The notes: generated by a model not told the origin, from the letters alone. A stretch of 64,000 bases of DNA from Jejuia rubra (GCF_042684665.1 NZ_JBHULY010000005.1:62001-126000), one strand, 5' to 3'; counted from the stretch's first letter, positions 51,977 to 60,343 are shown. A program made the numbers and translations.

Positions 51977-52003
51977 CCTACAAGGTTTTGGAAACCTTGC
52001 AGG
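51977..52003. repeat. REP-like palindrome upstream of the RAYT
   Basis: CCTACAAGGTTTTGGAAACCTTGCAGG, ending 16 bases before the RAYT TTG and 16 bases from the 3' end of the GNAT gene, so it occupies that junction. Confidence 0.85.
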
Positions 52004-52018
52004 ATGTACCTTTATTCA

Positions 52019-52561
52019 TTACTCCATCTCATTATAAAGTTCATACAATTCCATATCCAAAGGGTTTTCATTAGGAGGGGTGTAATTGTTTTTCAAGGTT
52101 TTGATATGCGTAAAATTACAGTTTTCAGCGACTTTTATACTCCCCATATTACTGTGGTGAACCAAAATCTGAAGCGTTTCAAAACCTAGGTTGTCAAAAG
52201 CGTAATCCGATAATTCTTGAATAGCAGTTGTCATTATTCCGCGACCTTCAATATTATAATCAATACAATAGGCGAACTCCCCTTGCTTTTTAGTCCAATC
52301 GATTTCCTTGAGGAAAATCAAGCCAACTAGCTTATGAGATTCATTTTTTTTAATGGTGAACACATATTCTTCATCATTTTCAAATTGTTTTACCTTTTTT
52401 TCTGCAAAGATATTGGACAAATCTGGTGTTAAGTTTTGCTCCAATGTTTTTGGGAAATAGCGTTTTAATCGGTCCTCATTGGCAACTACAAAATTACAGA
52501 TGCTCCAAGCATCCTTGGTTTGAATGGGCGATATGTAATAGGAACCTAAATTAAGCTGCAT
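52019..52561 (-). CDS. GNAT-family N-acetyltransferase (RimJ/RimL-like)
   Basis: 180 residues with the GNAT fold of the RimJ/L branch: LNLGSYYISPIQTKDAWSICNFVVAN at the start, KLVGLIFLKEIDWTKKQGEFAYCIDYNIEGRGIMTTAIQELSDYAFDNLGFETLQILVHHSNMGSIKVAENCNFTH in the acetyl-CoA region. The Q/R-x-x-G-x-G/A loop reads IEGRGIMT. It would acetylate an amino group on a protein or small molecule; the target is unknown. It overlaps the upstream EI24 gene by 11 bases, so it is part of the heme-region transcript. Confidence 0.88.
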   Translation of the reverse strand: MQLNLGSYYISPIQTKDAWSICNFVVANEDRLKRYFPKTLEQNLTPDLSNIFAEKKVKQFENDEEYVFTIKKNESHKLVGLIFLKEIDWTKKQGEFAYCIDYNIEGRGIMTTAIQELSDYAFDNLGFETLQILVHHSNMGSIKVAENCNFTHIKTLKNNYTPPNENPLDMELYELYNEME

Positions 52562-53297
52562 GTTTTGATTGTAAAGCTTCCACGGTACGGGTTGATGCGG
52601 CGGTAACAGATAACGGTAAAACTAGAAGTACCCCAATCACGGGGATGAGCAAACACAGAAGGAAAACAATACCATTGCCAATGGCCAATCCTCTATGTTT
52701 CCTTACAAATTGTACGCTTTCCTTGTATTTAAAATGACGTTCCAAAGTGTAGTCCATATTCCCAAAACCGGCATAATAGGCTTGCACCATAAACAACAAA
52801 ATTGTTGAAAATATATTAACCAAAGGGATCAACTTCAACAATAAAATAGGAATGGTGAGCAATAATTCCATAAATAAGTTTCTGCCATTGATTCGAATGC
52901 CACGCCACAGCTGCTGGGTAAATGTCGTATCCCGATGGGAATGTGCGGGTTGCCCAGTAAAATGTGCTTCTATTTTTTCTGAAACCGGACTCATAAAGGG
53001 TGCCGATAAGGCCAAAATAATGTGCTTGTAGAGAATGAGACCAACTACAATGATGACCAGTCCTGAAATAATTCTGTAAGTTACTTTCAACCAATTGGCC
53101 CCACCCCAATTGGGTAATATACTCGCAATCCAATCACTGATATAACCTGAAAAACCATAAGCTGAGCCAAAAACGGCAATGGCCGTAACCAAACTAATCA
53201 ACATGGGGATGGCAAAATACTTCCACAGTTTCAGTTTTGAAATCAAACTGAAAGCGCCGAAGTAAGCTTTTATTCCTGAAATGATATTTTTTATCAT
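52551..53297 (-). CDS. EI24/CysZ-like membrane protein
   Basis: 248 residues with about six hydrophobic segments and the EI24-domain pattern (YFGAFSLISKLKLWKYFAIPMLISL near the N-terminus, FGNMDYTLERHFKYKESVQFVRKHRGLAIGNGIVFLLCLLIPVIGVLL near the C-terminus). CysZ of this family is a sulfate permease; other members have unknown cargo, and nothing here points to sulfate. Only three bases separate its start from the trkH stop, and its 3' end overlaps the GNAT gene. Confidence 0.85.
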   Translation of the reverse strand: MIKNIISGIKAYFGAFSLISKLKLWKYFAIPMLISLVTAIAVFGSAYGFSGYISDWIASILPNWGGANWLKVTYRIISGLVIIVVGLILYKHIILALSAPFMSPVSEKIEAHFTGQPAHSHRDTTFTQQLWRGIRINGRNLFMELLLTIPILLLKLIPLVNIFSTILLFMVQAYYAGFGNMDYTLERHFKYKESVQFVRKHRGLAIGNGIVFLLCLLIPVIGVLLVLPLSVTAASTRTVEALQSKHAA

Positions 53298-53300
53298 AGT

Positions 53301-54656
53301 TTAAACAGCAATATCCTCTTTTAAAACATTCAGATTTTCTTCCTGATTCGTTTTGGACCAAATAGCCAATCCGAAAGTTAGAACCCCCAAACGTCCAATA
53401 AACATTAGCATTATAATGACAAGTTTCCCAAATACATTGATATCGCCGGTTATTCCTGTACTTATGCCTACCGTCCCTAGTGCCGAGGCGACTTCAAAAA
53501 GAATATTTTCAAATTTGAAATCGTTGGTAATCGTTATCAAAAATGTGCCAATTAAAATAATTATGGTATAAAAAATAAAAGCTGACGTAGCTACATATAG
53601 TCGCTCATATGGGATAATCCTGCCTAAAAACGTAATGTTTTTTCGGCCTTTTAATTGACTTTTTAAAATCGCGAAAACCGCTGTTAATGTGGTAATTTTA
53701 ATTCCTCCTGCCGTACCAGAGGGCGAAGCGCCAATATACATCAAAAAGATACAAACCAACATCATTGCTTGGGAGAATAGTCCAAAATCAACCGTATTGA
53801 ATCCAACGGTTGTCATCGCGGTCATAGTTTGAAAGAAGGAAGTTAAAAAGCGCGAACTACCCGATAATGCAACAATACTTGGCTCAAAAAAATAGAAAAA
53901 TATGGTGCCAAAGGTGAGTAAAATTAGAAAGCCCCAAAGTATGATTTTAGTAGTGAAACTTAATTTATGCGACTTTTGTTTTACCCAAAGTCCAAAATCG
54001 GTTATAACAATAAACCCCATTGACCCGCAGATGGCCAACATCGAAATAATAAATGTGATAAAGTGGTCATCGGCATAGTCTATAAAACTATTGTTAAACA
54101 GGCTGAAACCAGCAGTGCAAAATGTGCTCACACTATGAAAAATTGATGACCAAATGGCATCCCAAACAGGCATTCCTTTGCCTTTAAAGGCAATAAAGAA
54201 TAGTATGGCACCAATGAATTCCATTATTAATGTGAAAAGAATAACCGATTTTATAAAATCCCTAATTCTTATGGTTTTGGGGAGCGTAAACTCGGCGGAC
54301 AATATTTTTTTATGCCATAAGGTTATTCTTCGGGTAGTGGACAGCAACATGAAGGTTGTAAAGGTGAGATAACCAATACCGCCAAGCTGGATGAGCGTCA
54401 TAATGATGAATTGCCCAAAGAAGTTATAGGTATCAAAAATAGAAACCGTCACCAAGCCTGTAGTAGAAACTGCTGAAGTAGCAATAAATAAATGATCCAA
54501 TAATGTGGCACTCTCCTTTTGAAACCATGGTAAACTCAGCAATATAAAACCTAAAATAATGTATGTAAAAAACCCGTAAAATAAGTTTTGTTGTGGGCTC
54601 CATCCTTTTTTTAGAAGCACATATTTTTTGGCTAATTGCTGAAATGGTTTGGGCAT
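53301..54656 (-). CDS. TrkH/KtrB-type potassium uptake protein
   Basis: 451 residues with the four repeated pore units of the Trk/Ktr/HKT superfamily. Selectivity-filter glycines appear in STTGLVT, STFCTAGFSLF, TAMTTVGFNTV and ALGTVGISTG. The size is nearer KtrB than E. coli TrkH. It would pass K+ with a cytoplasmic TrkA/KtrA partner that is not encoded in the window. It lies four bases from the hemE 3' end, inside the heme-gene run, with no obvious functional reason. Confidence 0.9.
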   Translation of the reverse strand: MPKPFQQLAKKYVLLKKGWSPQQNLFYGFFTYIILGFILLSLPWFQKESATLLDHLFIATSAVSTTGLVTVSIFDTYNFFGQFIIMTLIQLGGIGYLTFTTFMLLSTTRRITLWHKKILSAEFTLPKTIRIRDFIKSVILFTLIMEFIGAILFFIAFKGKGMPVWDAIWSSIFHSVSTFCTAGFSLFNNSFIDYADDHFITFIISMLAICGSMGFIVITDFGLWVKQKSHKLSFTTKIILWGFLILLTFGTIFFYFFEPSIVALSGSSRFLTSFFQTMTAMTTVGFNTVDFGLFSQAMMLVCIFLMYIGASPSGTAGGIKITTLTAVFAILKSQLKGRKNITFLGRIIPYERLYVATSAFIFYTIIILIGTFLITITNDFKFENILFEVASALGTVGISTGITGDINVFGKLVIIMLMFIGRLGVLTFGLAIWSKTNQEENLNVLKEDIAV

Positions 54657-54660
54657 ATTG

Positions 54661-55683
54661 CTACATATTATATTCCTTTACCGCGTCAATAAAAGCTTTA
54701 GCATTTTCCAATGGAATGTTTGGCAAAATACCATGGCCTAGATTCACTATATATTTATCCTTGCCGAATTCATCAATCATTTGGTGTACCATTTTTTTGA
54801 TGGTTTCGGGTGGGGACAATAAGCGTGATGGATCAAAGTTACCCTGTAGGGTGATGTTGCCTCCAGTAAGATAACGTGCATTTTTTGGCGAACAGGTCCA
54901 GTCTACACCCAACGCCGAAGCACCACTTTTGGCCATCTCACCAAGGGCAAACCAACAGCCTTTTCCGAAGGCAATTACCGGCGCATCGTCTTTTAAGGCT
55001 TCAATGATTTGATTAATATATTGCCACGAAAATTCCTGATAATCCGTTGGTGACAACATACCTCCCCAGGAATCGAATACCTGAACGGCATTTACACCTG
55101 CTTTTACCTTTTCCTTGAGATAGGCAATGGTAGTATCTGTTATTTTTTGAAGCATTTGATGCGCAGCAACCGGGTTGGTAAAGCAGAATGCCTTCGCCTT
55201 ATCAAAGTTTTTACTGCCTTGGCCTTGTACACAATAACATAAAATCGTCCATGGTGAACCTGCAAAACCAATCAAAGGAATTTCATCGTTCAATTTTTCC
55301 TTTGTCGCTTTTATGGCTTGATATACATAATCCAAAGCTTCCTTAACATCCGGAACTATGGCATTGTTCACATCTTTTGAGGTACGCACAGGATTAGGCA
55401 AGTAGGGCCCAAAATTGGGTTTCATCTGCACTTCGATGTTCATCGCCTGTGGAATCACCAAAATATCACTGAACAAAATGGCGGCGTCCATGCCGTAACG
55501 TCGAATGGGTTGTACCGTAATTTCACTGGCCAATTCCGGTGTTTGGCAACGGGTAAAGAAATCGTACTTCGCCTTAATTTCCATGAATTCTGGCAAATAA
55601 CGTCCCGCTTGGCGCATCATCCACACCGGAGGACGGTCAACGGTTTCGCCTTTTAATGCTCTTAAAAATAAATCGTTTTTCAT
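54661..55683 (-). CDS. hemE: uroporphyrinogen decarboxylase
   Basis: 340 residues; removes the four acetate carboxyls of uroporphyrinogen III to give coproporphyrinogen III, the HemF substrate. The N-terminal signature PPVWMMRQAGRYLPEF and the second signature GFAGSPWTILCYCVQG are both present, with the conserved Asp in the ILFSDILVIP segment. Length is normal. The ATG at 55683 is only five bases from the terminal repeat of the S23-type element that fills the hemC-hemE junction, so its native leader may have been replaced. Confidence 0.97.
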   Translation of the reverse strand: MKNDLFLRALKGETVDRPPVWMMRQAGRYLPEFMEIKAKYDFFTRCQTPELASEITVQPIRRYGMDAAILFSDILVIPQAMNIEVQMKPNFGPYLPNPVRTSKDVNNAIVPDVKEALDYVYQAIKATKEKLNDEIPLIGFAGSPWTILCYCVQGQGSKNFDKAKAFCFTNPVAAHQMLQKITDTTIAYLKEKVKAGVNAVQVFDSWGGMLSPTDYQEFSWQYINQIIEALKDDAPVIAFGKGCWFALGEMAKSGASALGVDWTCSPKNARYLTGGNITLQGNFDPSRLLSPPETIKKMVHQMIDEFGKDKYIVNLGHGILPNIPLENAKAFIDAVKEYNM

Positions 55684-55687
55684 AACT

Positions 55688-56173
55688 GGCTTTTGGCTGT
55701 TAGCCTTTAGCTATTAGCTCAGGGATATCAGCTATTTTTTATTTTACTAATTAAACTATTTATCATTTTTGCTTCTTTTTGAATTAAAGAAAAAATGGTT
55801 TCGAGTTTTTCTTCTTTTATGAAATTTAATCCTTACGCGATAATCAATTGTGTTTCAATTTCGAAAAGTGAACCCATTGCGATTTCAAGAAAGCGTTTGA
55901 ATTCAACTTCACTATTTCTGCTACGGCCTTCGGCAATATTTGAGGGCACAGAAACAGATGCTCTAGTTAACTGACTTCGTAAACCGAACTTTTCATCGGA
56001 AGGTAATTTATCAGATAATTGATAAACCTGTTTTACAAGCTCAATTCCATTCTTCCAAATATCCAACTTTCTAAAATCCCTCATAATTACAGCTTTTGCC
56101 TCTTAGCCTTTAGCGTTCAACATACTTATGCGCAGCAGTGGTGCTAACAGCTAGGAGCCGATGGCTAAAAGCT
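55688..56173. mobile_element. S23-gene element with imperfect terminal inverted repeats
   Basis: The left end 55688-55718 and the inverted right end 56143-56173 match at 21 of 31 positions by hand count, and every difference is a transition. A third copy of the motif (CTTAGCCTTTAGC) is at 56102-56114. The unit contains the broken S23/four-helix-bundle gene and occupies all but seven bases of the hemC-hemE gap. Confidence 0.55.
55728..56084 (-). pseudogene. four-helix-bundle (S23/IVP-type) protein gene with one in-frame stop
   Basis: From ATG 56084 the frame encodes the S23/23S-intervening-sequence protein signature (MRDFRKLDIWKNGIELVKQVY, LRSQLTRASVSVPSNIAEGRSR, EFKRFLEIAMGSLFEIETQL). A TAA at codon 84 (55833-55835) interrupts it. 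Beyond the stop the same frame continues for 34 codons to a TGA (55728-55730) with family-like sequence (GLNFIKEEKLETIFSLIQKEA). One base change (for example AAA to TAA) explains this. The family is small, of unclear function, and related to the Avd protein of diversity-generating retroelements. A truncated but working 83-residue product is possible. Confidence 0.8.
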
Positions 56174-56174
56174 A

Positions 56175-57752
56175 TCAAACATAATGCGCATTCACCAACT
56201 CAATCACGCTCTCCACAGTTGGAACTTTAGCAACTCTCACATCTTTAAAATGGCGTCGAGCCTCTTTTGCTGTAGTTTCCCCAATACAAAAGGCGATTAC
56301 TTCGTTTTTGTTTTTTCTTGTAAAACTCTCTACAGTTGAAGGGCTATAAAACATTACCCCTTCAATAGAACTTTCCACTTCAAAACCGTCATATTTAGTT
56401 TGGTAGGCCTCCACTTCGTTTACCGTAATATGGTTTTCGCTTAAAATCGTTGGCAATGCATCCAATCGGATATCACTGCAAAAATAGGTTACCTCTGTGC
56501 CTTCAATGTACTCCACTAAATATTCGGCTAATGCTTTTGCGTTTTTAGCGGCATACTTCACCTTGCCAATTTTATTCTCAACGAGGCGTTTAGTTCGGCG
56601 GCCAACGCAGTATATGTTTTTGAATTGTAGCTCAACTGCCGAATAGTTGGTGATCAAAGCTTCAACTGCATTTTTGCTGGTGATGATGACGTTTTCAATC
56701 TCAGATTTAAATATCTGCGGACGAATGCGATTCAAACTAATTTTGATAAAATCATCGCTTTTGGCGACCACCTTTTCATGAAACAATTTTAATTGGTCCT
56801 CGCTCAAGGTTTTTGTGGAAACCACATTGGTCACCTTGTTGGTGAACTTAATCTCATCCATTAAACGCTTGCCACCACGTTCAATAATATAGTCAGCACA
56901 GAAAACAGCCAAGTCTTCATGCTTGCCTAATTTTTCGGTGCGCTCTACCTGTATTTTTTTAGAGCCATCCTTGCTTAATAGCACACCTTTAAATTGAACT
57001 TCTTCATCCTTTATTCGTGCCAAAGCACCAATCGGGGCAGTGCAACCACCCTCTAATCGATTTAAAAATTTACGCTCGATGGTCGTACAAATTTCAGTTT
57101 CCTCGTGATTGAGTTCGGCACAGGCTTCCAAAATAAAGTTGTCCTCACCAAGCGCAGTAATCATAATAGCACCTTGTGCCGGCGCGGGTACCATCCAATC
57201 GAGATTTATAGCCTCTTCAGGTCGAATACCGATTCTGCCAATACCTGCAGCAGCAAAAATGGCCCCGTTCCAATGGTCGTTATCCGCGAGTTTTTGCAAA
57301 CGCGAATTCACATTACCACGCAAATCTTCAATGGTATGCGTAGGATAACGGTTCAGCCATTGGGCTTTTCTCCGTAAACTGCCAGTGGCAATCACCGCAT
57401 CTTTGGCTCCAAGGAATTCTTCATTATTCTTAAAAACAAGGGTGTCGTTAACATTGCCCCGTTTCAATACTGCAGCCTGAACAATGCCTTTTGGTAAAAT
57501 TGTTGGCACATCTTTTAAGGAATGCACGGCGATATCAATGTCGTGATTGAGCATCGCAATATCCAAAGTACGCGTAAAAATACCTGTGATACCAAGCTCA
57601 TAAAGTGGTTTGTCCAAAACCAGATCGCCTGTGGATTTTACGGGAACGAGTTCCGTTTGATGCCCTAAATTTTCAAGTTGAGTTTTAACAATATTGGCCT
57701 GCCACAACGCCAATTCACTATCGCGCGTACCAATTCGGATGGTTTTAGACAT
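56175..57752 (-). CDS. hemC: fused hydroxymethylbilane synthase and uroporphyrinogen-III synthase
   Basis: 525 residues. Residues about 1-305 are HemC (porphobilinogen deaminase), which builds hydroxymethylbilane; the dipyrromethane-cofactor Cys is in LEGGCTAPIG, with RIGTRDSELALWQA and GTGSLRRKAQ-type segment (here IATGSLRRKAQWL). Residues about 310-525 are a HemD-like domain that cyclises it to uroporphyrinogen III (IENVIITSKNAVEALITN, GVMFYSPSTVESFTRK, FCIGETTAKEA). HemD sequences are weakly conserved, so the second half rests on position and these motifs. It starts inside the last 8 bases of hemA. Confidence 0.93.
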   Translation of the reverse strand: MSKTIRIGTRDSELALWQANIVKTQLENLGHQTELVPVKSTGDLVLDKPLYELGITGIFTRTLDIAMLNHDIDIAVHSLKDVPTILPKGIVQAAVLKRGNVNDTLVFKNNEEFLGAKDAVIATGSLRRKAQWLNRYPTHTIEDLRGNVNSRLQKLADNDHWNGAIFAAAGIGRIGIRPEEAINLDWMVPAPAQGAIMITALGEDNFILEACAELNHEETEICTTIERKFLNRLEGGCTAPIGALARIKDEEVQFKGVLLSKDGSKKIQVERTEKLGKHEDLAVFCADYIIERGGKRLMDEIKFTNKVTNVVSTKTLSEDQLKLFHEKVVAKSDDFIKISLNRIRPQIFKSEIENVIITSKNAVEALITNYSAVELQFKNIYCVGRRTKRLVENKIGKVKYAAKNAKALAEYLVEYIEGTEVTYFCSDIRLDALPTILSENHITVNEVEAYQTKYDGFEVESSIEGVMFYSPSTVESFTRKNKNEVIAFCIGETTAKEARRHFKDVRVAKVPTVESVIELVNAHYV

Positions 57753-59007
57753 TTTTTGGGGTAGGTTCTAATTGGAACACTTTTTTAATCAGTTCCAGGC
57801 TATCATCTGTAGAAACATCATCATCCTTTAAATGATGCGCAAAATGATTGGTAATTTTTTGAATGATTTTGGTGCTGATCAATTCAGCTTGAGCTTCGTT
57901 GAAATCGGCATTTTTTTTACGTTGGGTATCCAATTCCGCAGTGGCAAAATCCGTCAATTTATGTTTTAAGGCTTTTATGGTGGGCGCAAACTTTCGGGTT
58001 TCCAACCAGCTATTAAACTCGGCTTTAACCTCCTCAATAATGGCTTCGGCCAGTGGAATATCGGCCTTTCGGTTTTCTAAAGTTTCATCAGTGATTTTAG
58101 ACAAGTGATCCAAATGTACCAAAGACACGTTGTCCAATTCTTGAACATTTTCGTTGACGTTCTTTGGAATGGAAAGGTCCAAAATCAAAAGCGGTTTTTT
58201 CGTTTGAATGATATGCTTGTCTATTGTTGGGCGATGTGCTCCGGTGGCCACAATCAAAATATCGGAAGTACTGATTTCCTCCTGTAAATTGGCATAATCC
58301 TTAACCACCAAATTGAACTTTCCGGCGATTTGCTCGGCTTTGTCCTTGGTGCGGTTTATTAGAGTGATATGTTCGTTTTCGGTATGTTTTACTAAGTTTT
58401 CACAGGTGTTTCTGCCAATTTTACCGGTACCAAACAATAAAATATCCTTGTTCGATACGTCCTCCACATTTCTGAAAATATACTGAACAGAGGCAAAGGA
58501 TACCGATGTGGCCCCTGAGGAAATATTGGTTTCGGTTTTGATACGTTTGCTTGCTTGAATCACAGCATTCACCAAACGCTCGGAAAAATGATTCAGTAAA
58601 CCATACTTTCGCGATAGCTTACTGCTCCCTTTCAGCTGACTTATTATTTCGAAGTCGCCCAAAATCTGGCTGTCTAATCCTGAGCCCACACGAAACATGT
58701 GCGCAATGGCTTCCTTGTTTTTATACACGTAGGCCACATCACGAAACTCTTCAACGGTACCATTGGTATTGTCGCAAAGCAATTCAATCAATTGAAAAGG
58801 GTGCTGGGCAAAACCATAAATTTCGGTGCGGTTACAGGTGGAAGTCACAATCAAGCTTTCAATACCGTTGTCTTTGGCTTCCTGCAATAAAGCATGCTTA
58901 GACTCATCGTCCAAACTAAAACGACCGCGTATATCAGCATCGGCTTTTTTGTAACTTAAACCGATGGCGTAAAAGGAACTGCTCTTGCTAATATTGTATT
59001 TGTGCAT
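57745..59007 (-). CDS. hemA: glutamyl-tRNA reductase
   Basis: 420 residues; reduces glutamyl-tRNA with NADPH to glutamate-1-semialdehyde, the committed step of the C5 heme route. The catalytic Cys is in VTSTCNRTEIYG, the NADPH loop is LLFGTGKIGRNTCENL, and the C-terminal dimerisation helices are present. The aminomutase hemL is not in the window. First gene of the minus-strand heme run; a -7 box lies at 59030-59037 and a PchR-like regulator diverges from it. Confidence 0.97.
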   Translation of the reverse strand: MHKYNISKSSSFYAIGLSYKKADADIRGRFSLDDESKHALLQEAKDNGIESLIVTSTCNRTEIYGFAQHPFQLIELLCDNTNGTVEEFRDVAYVYKNKEAIAHMFRVGSGLDSQILGDFEIISQLKGSSKLSRKYGLLNHFSERLVNAVIQASKRIKTETNISSGATSVSFASVQYIFRNVEDVSNKDILLFGTGKIGRNTCENLVKHTENEHITLINRTKDKAEQIAGKFNLVVKDYANLQEEISTSDILIVATGAHRPTIDKHIIQTKKPLLILDLSIPKNVNENVQELDNVSLVHLDHLSKITDETLENRKADIPLAEAIIEEVKAEFNSWLETRKFAPTIKALKHKLTDFATAELDTQRKKNADFNEAQAELISTKIIQKITNHFAHHLKDDDVSTDDSLELIKKVFQLEPTPKNV

Positions 59008-59198
59008 TACTCTACCTGAAATTGCGAAACAAATGTAATTGGAATGGTAGCAAAAAAATAACGCTGAAAGAACTTTTAATATCGTTTGTGGTTTTTTACA
59101 GTGATTTGCAAATAAAATATGATAAATGTCATATTTTTGTAGTGTAATTGGCAGTTTTGAAGCCTTTAATTTAGAACTATTCTAAATAAAACTAAAAA
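59008..59198. promoter_or_regulatory. divergent hemA / AraC-regulator promoter region
   Basis: 191 bases between two divergent genes. For hemA, minus-strand TACATTTG at 59030-59037 gives a start near 59023. For the regulator, TATTTTTG at 59132-59139 has TTTG at 59105-59108 (spacer 23). A regulator such as the AraC protein could act on both from here. No inverted repeat strong enough to name an operator is visible. Confidence 0.45.
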
Positions 59199-60095
59199 AT
59201 GCACGAAAAAAACAAAATAAAAAGTATCGCTAGAAGTACTTTTGAGGAAACAAAAGTTGATGATGGCTTTTTGATTTTGACCTTTAAAAATGACGAAAGT
59301 ATCGTTAAAAGTGTTGCAAAAGAAATAGATAGCAGTTTTATTCAATTTCACTTCTGTATCAAGGGCGGGACAAAGTTTGTATTCAATCAAGGCCGCTATG
59401 CATTGGACATTCATGAAGAAAACTCATTGTTGCTTTACAATCCGCAACGCGAACTACCCATTGATCTTCAAGTAGAACCAAATTCTTGGATTGTTTCCAT
59501 TTTGATTTCCATAAAGAAATTCCATAGCCTTTTTTCACAAGAGGCCGATTATATTTCATTTTTAAATTCTGAAAACAAGGATAAAAAGTATTACAAAGAT
59601 GGGGTTATTTCACCATCGATGGCTATCGTTTTGAACCAGCTTATCAATTTTAATTTGAATACATCGATTAAGCAATTATACTTTAAAGGAAAAGCCTACG
59701 AACTGTTGAGTTTGTATTTTAACCGAAGTGAAGACGCCGATATTGAGCAATGTCCGTTTTTGGTAGATGAGGCCAATGTTATCAAAATCAGGAAAGCTAA
59801 GGATATTGTGGTCTCCCGAATGGCTGAACCTCCAAGTTTACAGGAACTAGCTGACGAGATTGGATTGAACATTAAAAAATTGAAAGAAGGATTTAAGCAA
59901 ATTTATGGGGATTCGGTATTCAGCTTTTTATTTGATTACAAAATGGAAGTAGCTCGAAAGCTATTGGAATCAGGCGAACACAATGTTAATGAGGTTGGGC
60001 ATAAAGTGGGATACAGCACGTCCAGTCACTTTATCGCGGCTTTCAAAAAGAAATACGGTACAACGCCAAAAAAATACATTATGTCCATGGCTTAA
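59199..60095 (+). CDS. AraC-family regulator, PchR-like
   Basis: 298 residues. The C-terminal about 100 residues are the two-helix-turn-helix AraC domain (LQELADEIGLNIKKLKEGFKQIYGDSVFSFLFDYKMEVARKLLESGEHNVNEVGHKVGYSTSSHFIAAFKKKYGTTPKKY). The N-terminal half (about 1-180) is the cupin-like sensor found in PchR-type regulators, which sense iron-siderophore complexes in Pseudomonas. Its place head-to-head with hemA suggests control of heme synthesis, possibly by iron or a porphyrin; that is inference. Confidence 0.88.
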   Translation: MHEKNKIKSIARSTFEETKVDDGFLILTFKNDESIVKSVAKEIDSSFIQFHFCIKGGTKFVFNQGRYALDIHEENSLLLYNPQRELPIDLQVEPNSWIVSILISIKKFHSLFSQEADYISFLNSENKDKKYYKDGVISPSMAIVLNQLINFNLNTSIKQLYFKGKAYELLSLYFNRSEDADIEQCPFLVDEANVIKIRKAKDIVVSRMAEPPSLQELADEIGLNIKKLKEGFKQIYGDSVFSFLFDYKMEVARKLLESGEHNVNEVGHKVGYSTSSHFIAAFKKKYGTTPKKYIMSMA

Positions 60096-60154
60096 CGATT
60101 TGTAAGCATTTTTGTTTATATTAGACAAATGTTTAACCCCAAAACGTTGAAATC

Positions 60155-60298
60155 ATGAAATTTCTAACCCCGGAAATTGAAGCCTTATCCAAGCACGTAC
60201 AAACTAAATCTTTAGCAAAATTAAACACCTCATGCGGTATTTTTCAGGATTGCAATCCGTCCGAAAACCGTCCTGTTTTGTACCACAAACAGAGCTAA
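60155..60298 (+). CDS. 47-residue ORF with two Cys, function unknown
   Basis: A short ORF (start MKFLTPEIEALSKHVQTKS) 59 bases after the AraC gene on the same strand. The N-terminal half is helical and charged; the C-terminal half holds two Cys in NTSCGIFQDCNP. No modification or export gene for a peptide is close by. Not recognised; coding status rests on the plausible start context and residue use only. Confidence 0.4.
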   Translation: MKFLTPEIEALSKHVQTKSLAKLNTSCGIFQDCNPSENRPVLYHKQS

Positions 60299-60343
60299 AT
60301 CTGTTAGAGGTAATTTTCACATTGTGCTTACGCGTTGTTAAAT

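Larger units (their letters stand above)
51359..52003 (-). mobile_element. RAYT (Y1 transposase) bounded by palindromes, upstream of hemF
   Basis: The segment holds the RAYT coding region (from TTG 51961, minus strand), with a palindrome just upstream (51977-52003) and another at its 3' end (51424-51454). The order HUH motif YCLMNNHFHLV, NRTGSLFEKHFKRKKI and YVHKNPEIHGLVDDFETYKFSSF is typical of REP-associated IS200-like transposases, which bind and move REP palindromes. There is no stop codon between this gene and HemF. The 3' end of the original transposase cannot be fixed; it probably lay near KFAHQ, where homologues end. Confidence 0.8.

Noticed and set aside
55688..56173. Diversity-generating retroelement, because S23-type proteins resemble Avd
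   Set aside because: No reverse transcriptase, template repeat or variable-repeat target gene is visible anywhere in the window.
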